Source of the DNA: JBLNDG01 sp050261415 | GTDB taxonomy: Bacteria; Bacillota; Clostridia; Lutisporales; Lutisporaceae | NCBI GenBank assembly: GCA_050261415.1 | Contig: JBLNDG010000045.1 | Coordinates: 1-62,447 of the forward strand | DNA: 62,447 bases | Direction: 5' to 3' | Shown here: piece by piece, positions 62,319 to 62,447 of the stretch | Layout of the letters: the number at the start of each line of letters is the position of its first letter | Numbering within the stretch: the first letter of the stretch is position 1 | Program-made: the position numbers and the translations under genes | The notes under the pieces: model-generated | Databases searched by the model: none | The model's input: only the letters and a program-made list of their open reading frames with translations | What the model was told of the DNA's origin: nothing

Positions 62319-62357
62319 GGAGCTGTGCACTAAATAATTAGTGCACAGCTCCTTTTT
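62319..62357 (+). terminator. terminator after asrC
   Basis: GGAGCTGTGCACTAA, loop ATAA, TTAGTGCACAGCTCC (perfect 15-bp stem), then TTTTT. Confidence 0.95.
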
Positions 62358-62415
62358 ACTGCAAACAAATAAACCCCAAACTTCGAAAAGTAAGGGATTT
62401 ATGGTAAAATTAATG

Positions 62416-62447
62416 TATGACAAAAAACATTAACTTACAAAAGAATT
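62416..62447 (+). CDS. possible gene start at the window edge
   Basis: An open frame begins MTKNINLQKN and runs off the right edge after ten codons. It may be the start of a gene such as a transposase, but ten codons without a clear ribosome site are too few to identify it. Confidence 0.25.

Overview
The window looks like part of the chromosome of an anaerobic, spore-forming Clostridia (Bacillota) species of the Ruminiclostridium/Acetivibrio type. The evidence is AT-rich DNA, AGA/AGG-rich arginine codons and strong GGAGG ribosome sites. It carries spore-maturation genes (spmAB), T-box riboswitches ahead of aminoacyl-tRNA synthetase genes, citrate lyase and anaerobic sulfite reductase. No rRNA, tRNA or CRISPR array was seen.

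Layout. 1-8335: a citrate-use locus with citrate lyase genes citC(partial)-citD-citE-citF-citX, a GntR/FCD regulator, and a tripartite tricarboxylate transporter tctC-tctB-tctA. 8458-14212: a CPBP membrane protease, a secreted kelch protein and a secreted M6 metalloprotease. 14623-18155: peptidase T, a nitroreductase, a CoA-binding protein and spmAB. 18299-23354: a secreted double-transglutaminase protein, T-box-metG and tatD. 23590-25420: a HicA/HicB-like toxin-antitoxin pair lying between tatD and its usual radical-SAM partner. 25675-31620: a G5/3D cell-wall protein, rnmV, rsmA, a repeat-rich protein and a rodA-like gene. 31778-33571: an arginine locus in which argG and argH are collapsed into a truncated remnant, followed by argC. 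33622-49142: ordinary genes (Na/Pi transporter, CPBP-M1 fusion protease, Crp regulator, phosphodiester glycosidase, HD-GYP protein, trmB, DAACS transporter, CAP protein, DUF2179 protein, DMT transporter). 49178-50182: an internally deleted insertion sequence. 50413-52143: T-box-tyrS. 52149-55361: a GC-richer integrated segment with a large serine recombinase, an acetyltransferase and a VbhA-type antitoxin whose fic partner is cut off. 55380-56327: same-strand fragments of several unrelated housekeeping genes, including a decapitated pyrD. 56336-62357: pyrK, a YeiH exporter, a LysR regulator and asrABC, which use CGT/CGC arginine codons much more than the left part and may be transferred.

How it fits together. 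Citrate would be imported by TctABC and cleaved by citrate lyase (activated by CitC and CitX), probably under the GntR regulator, for which two identical 14-bp sites 21 bp apart lie ahead of tctC. Sulfite would be reduced to sulfide by AsrABC, with YeiH and the divergent LysR gene as likely anion-export and control partners. The strongest unexplained signals are a 107-109-bp structured repeat present twice in opposite orientation (657-764 and 25463-25571), the argG/argH collapse, and the gene-fragment mosaic at 55380-55940. The truncations could be real deletions or assembly collapses; sequence alone cannot decide.
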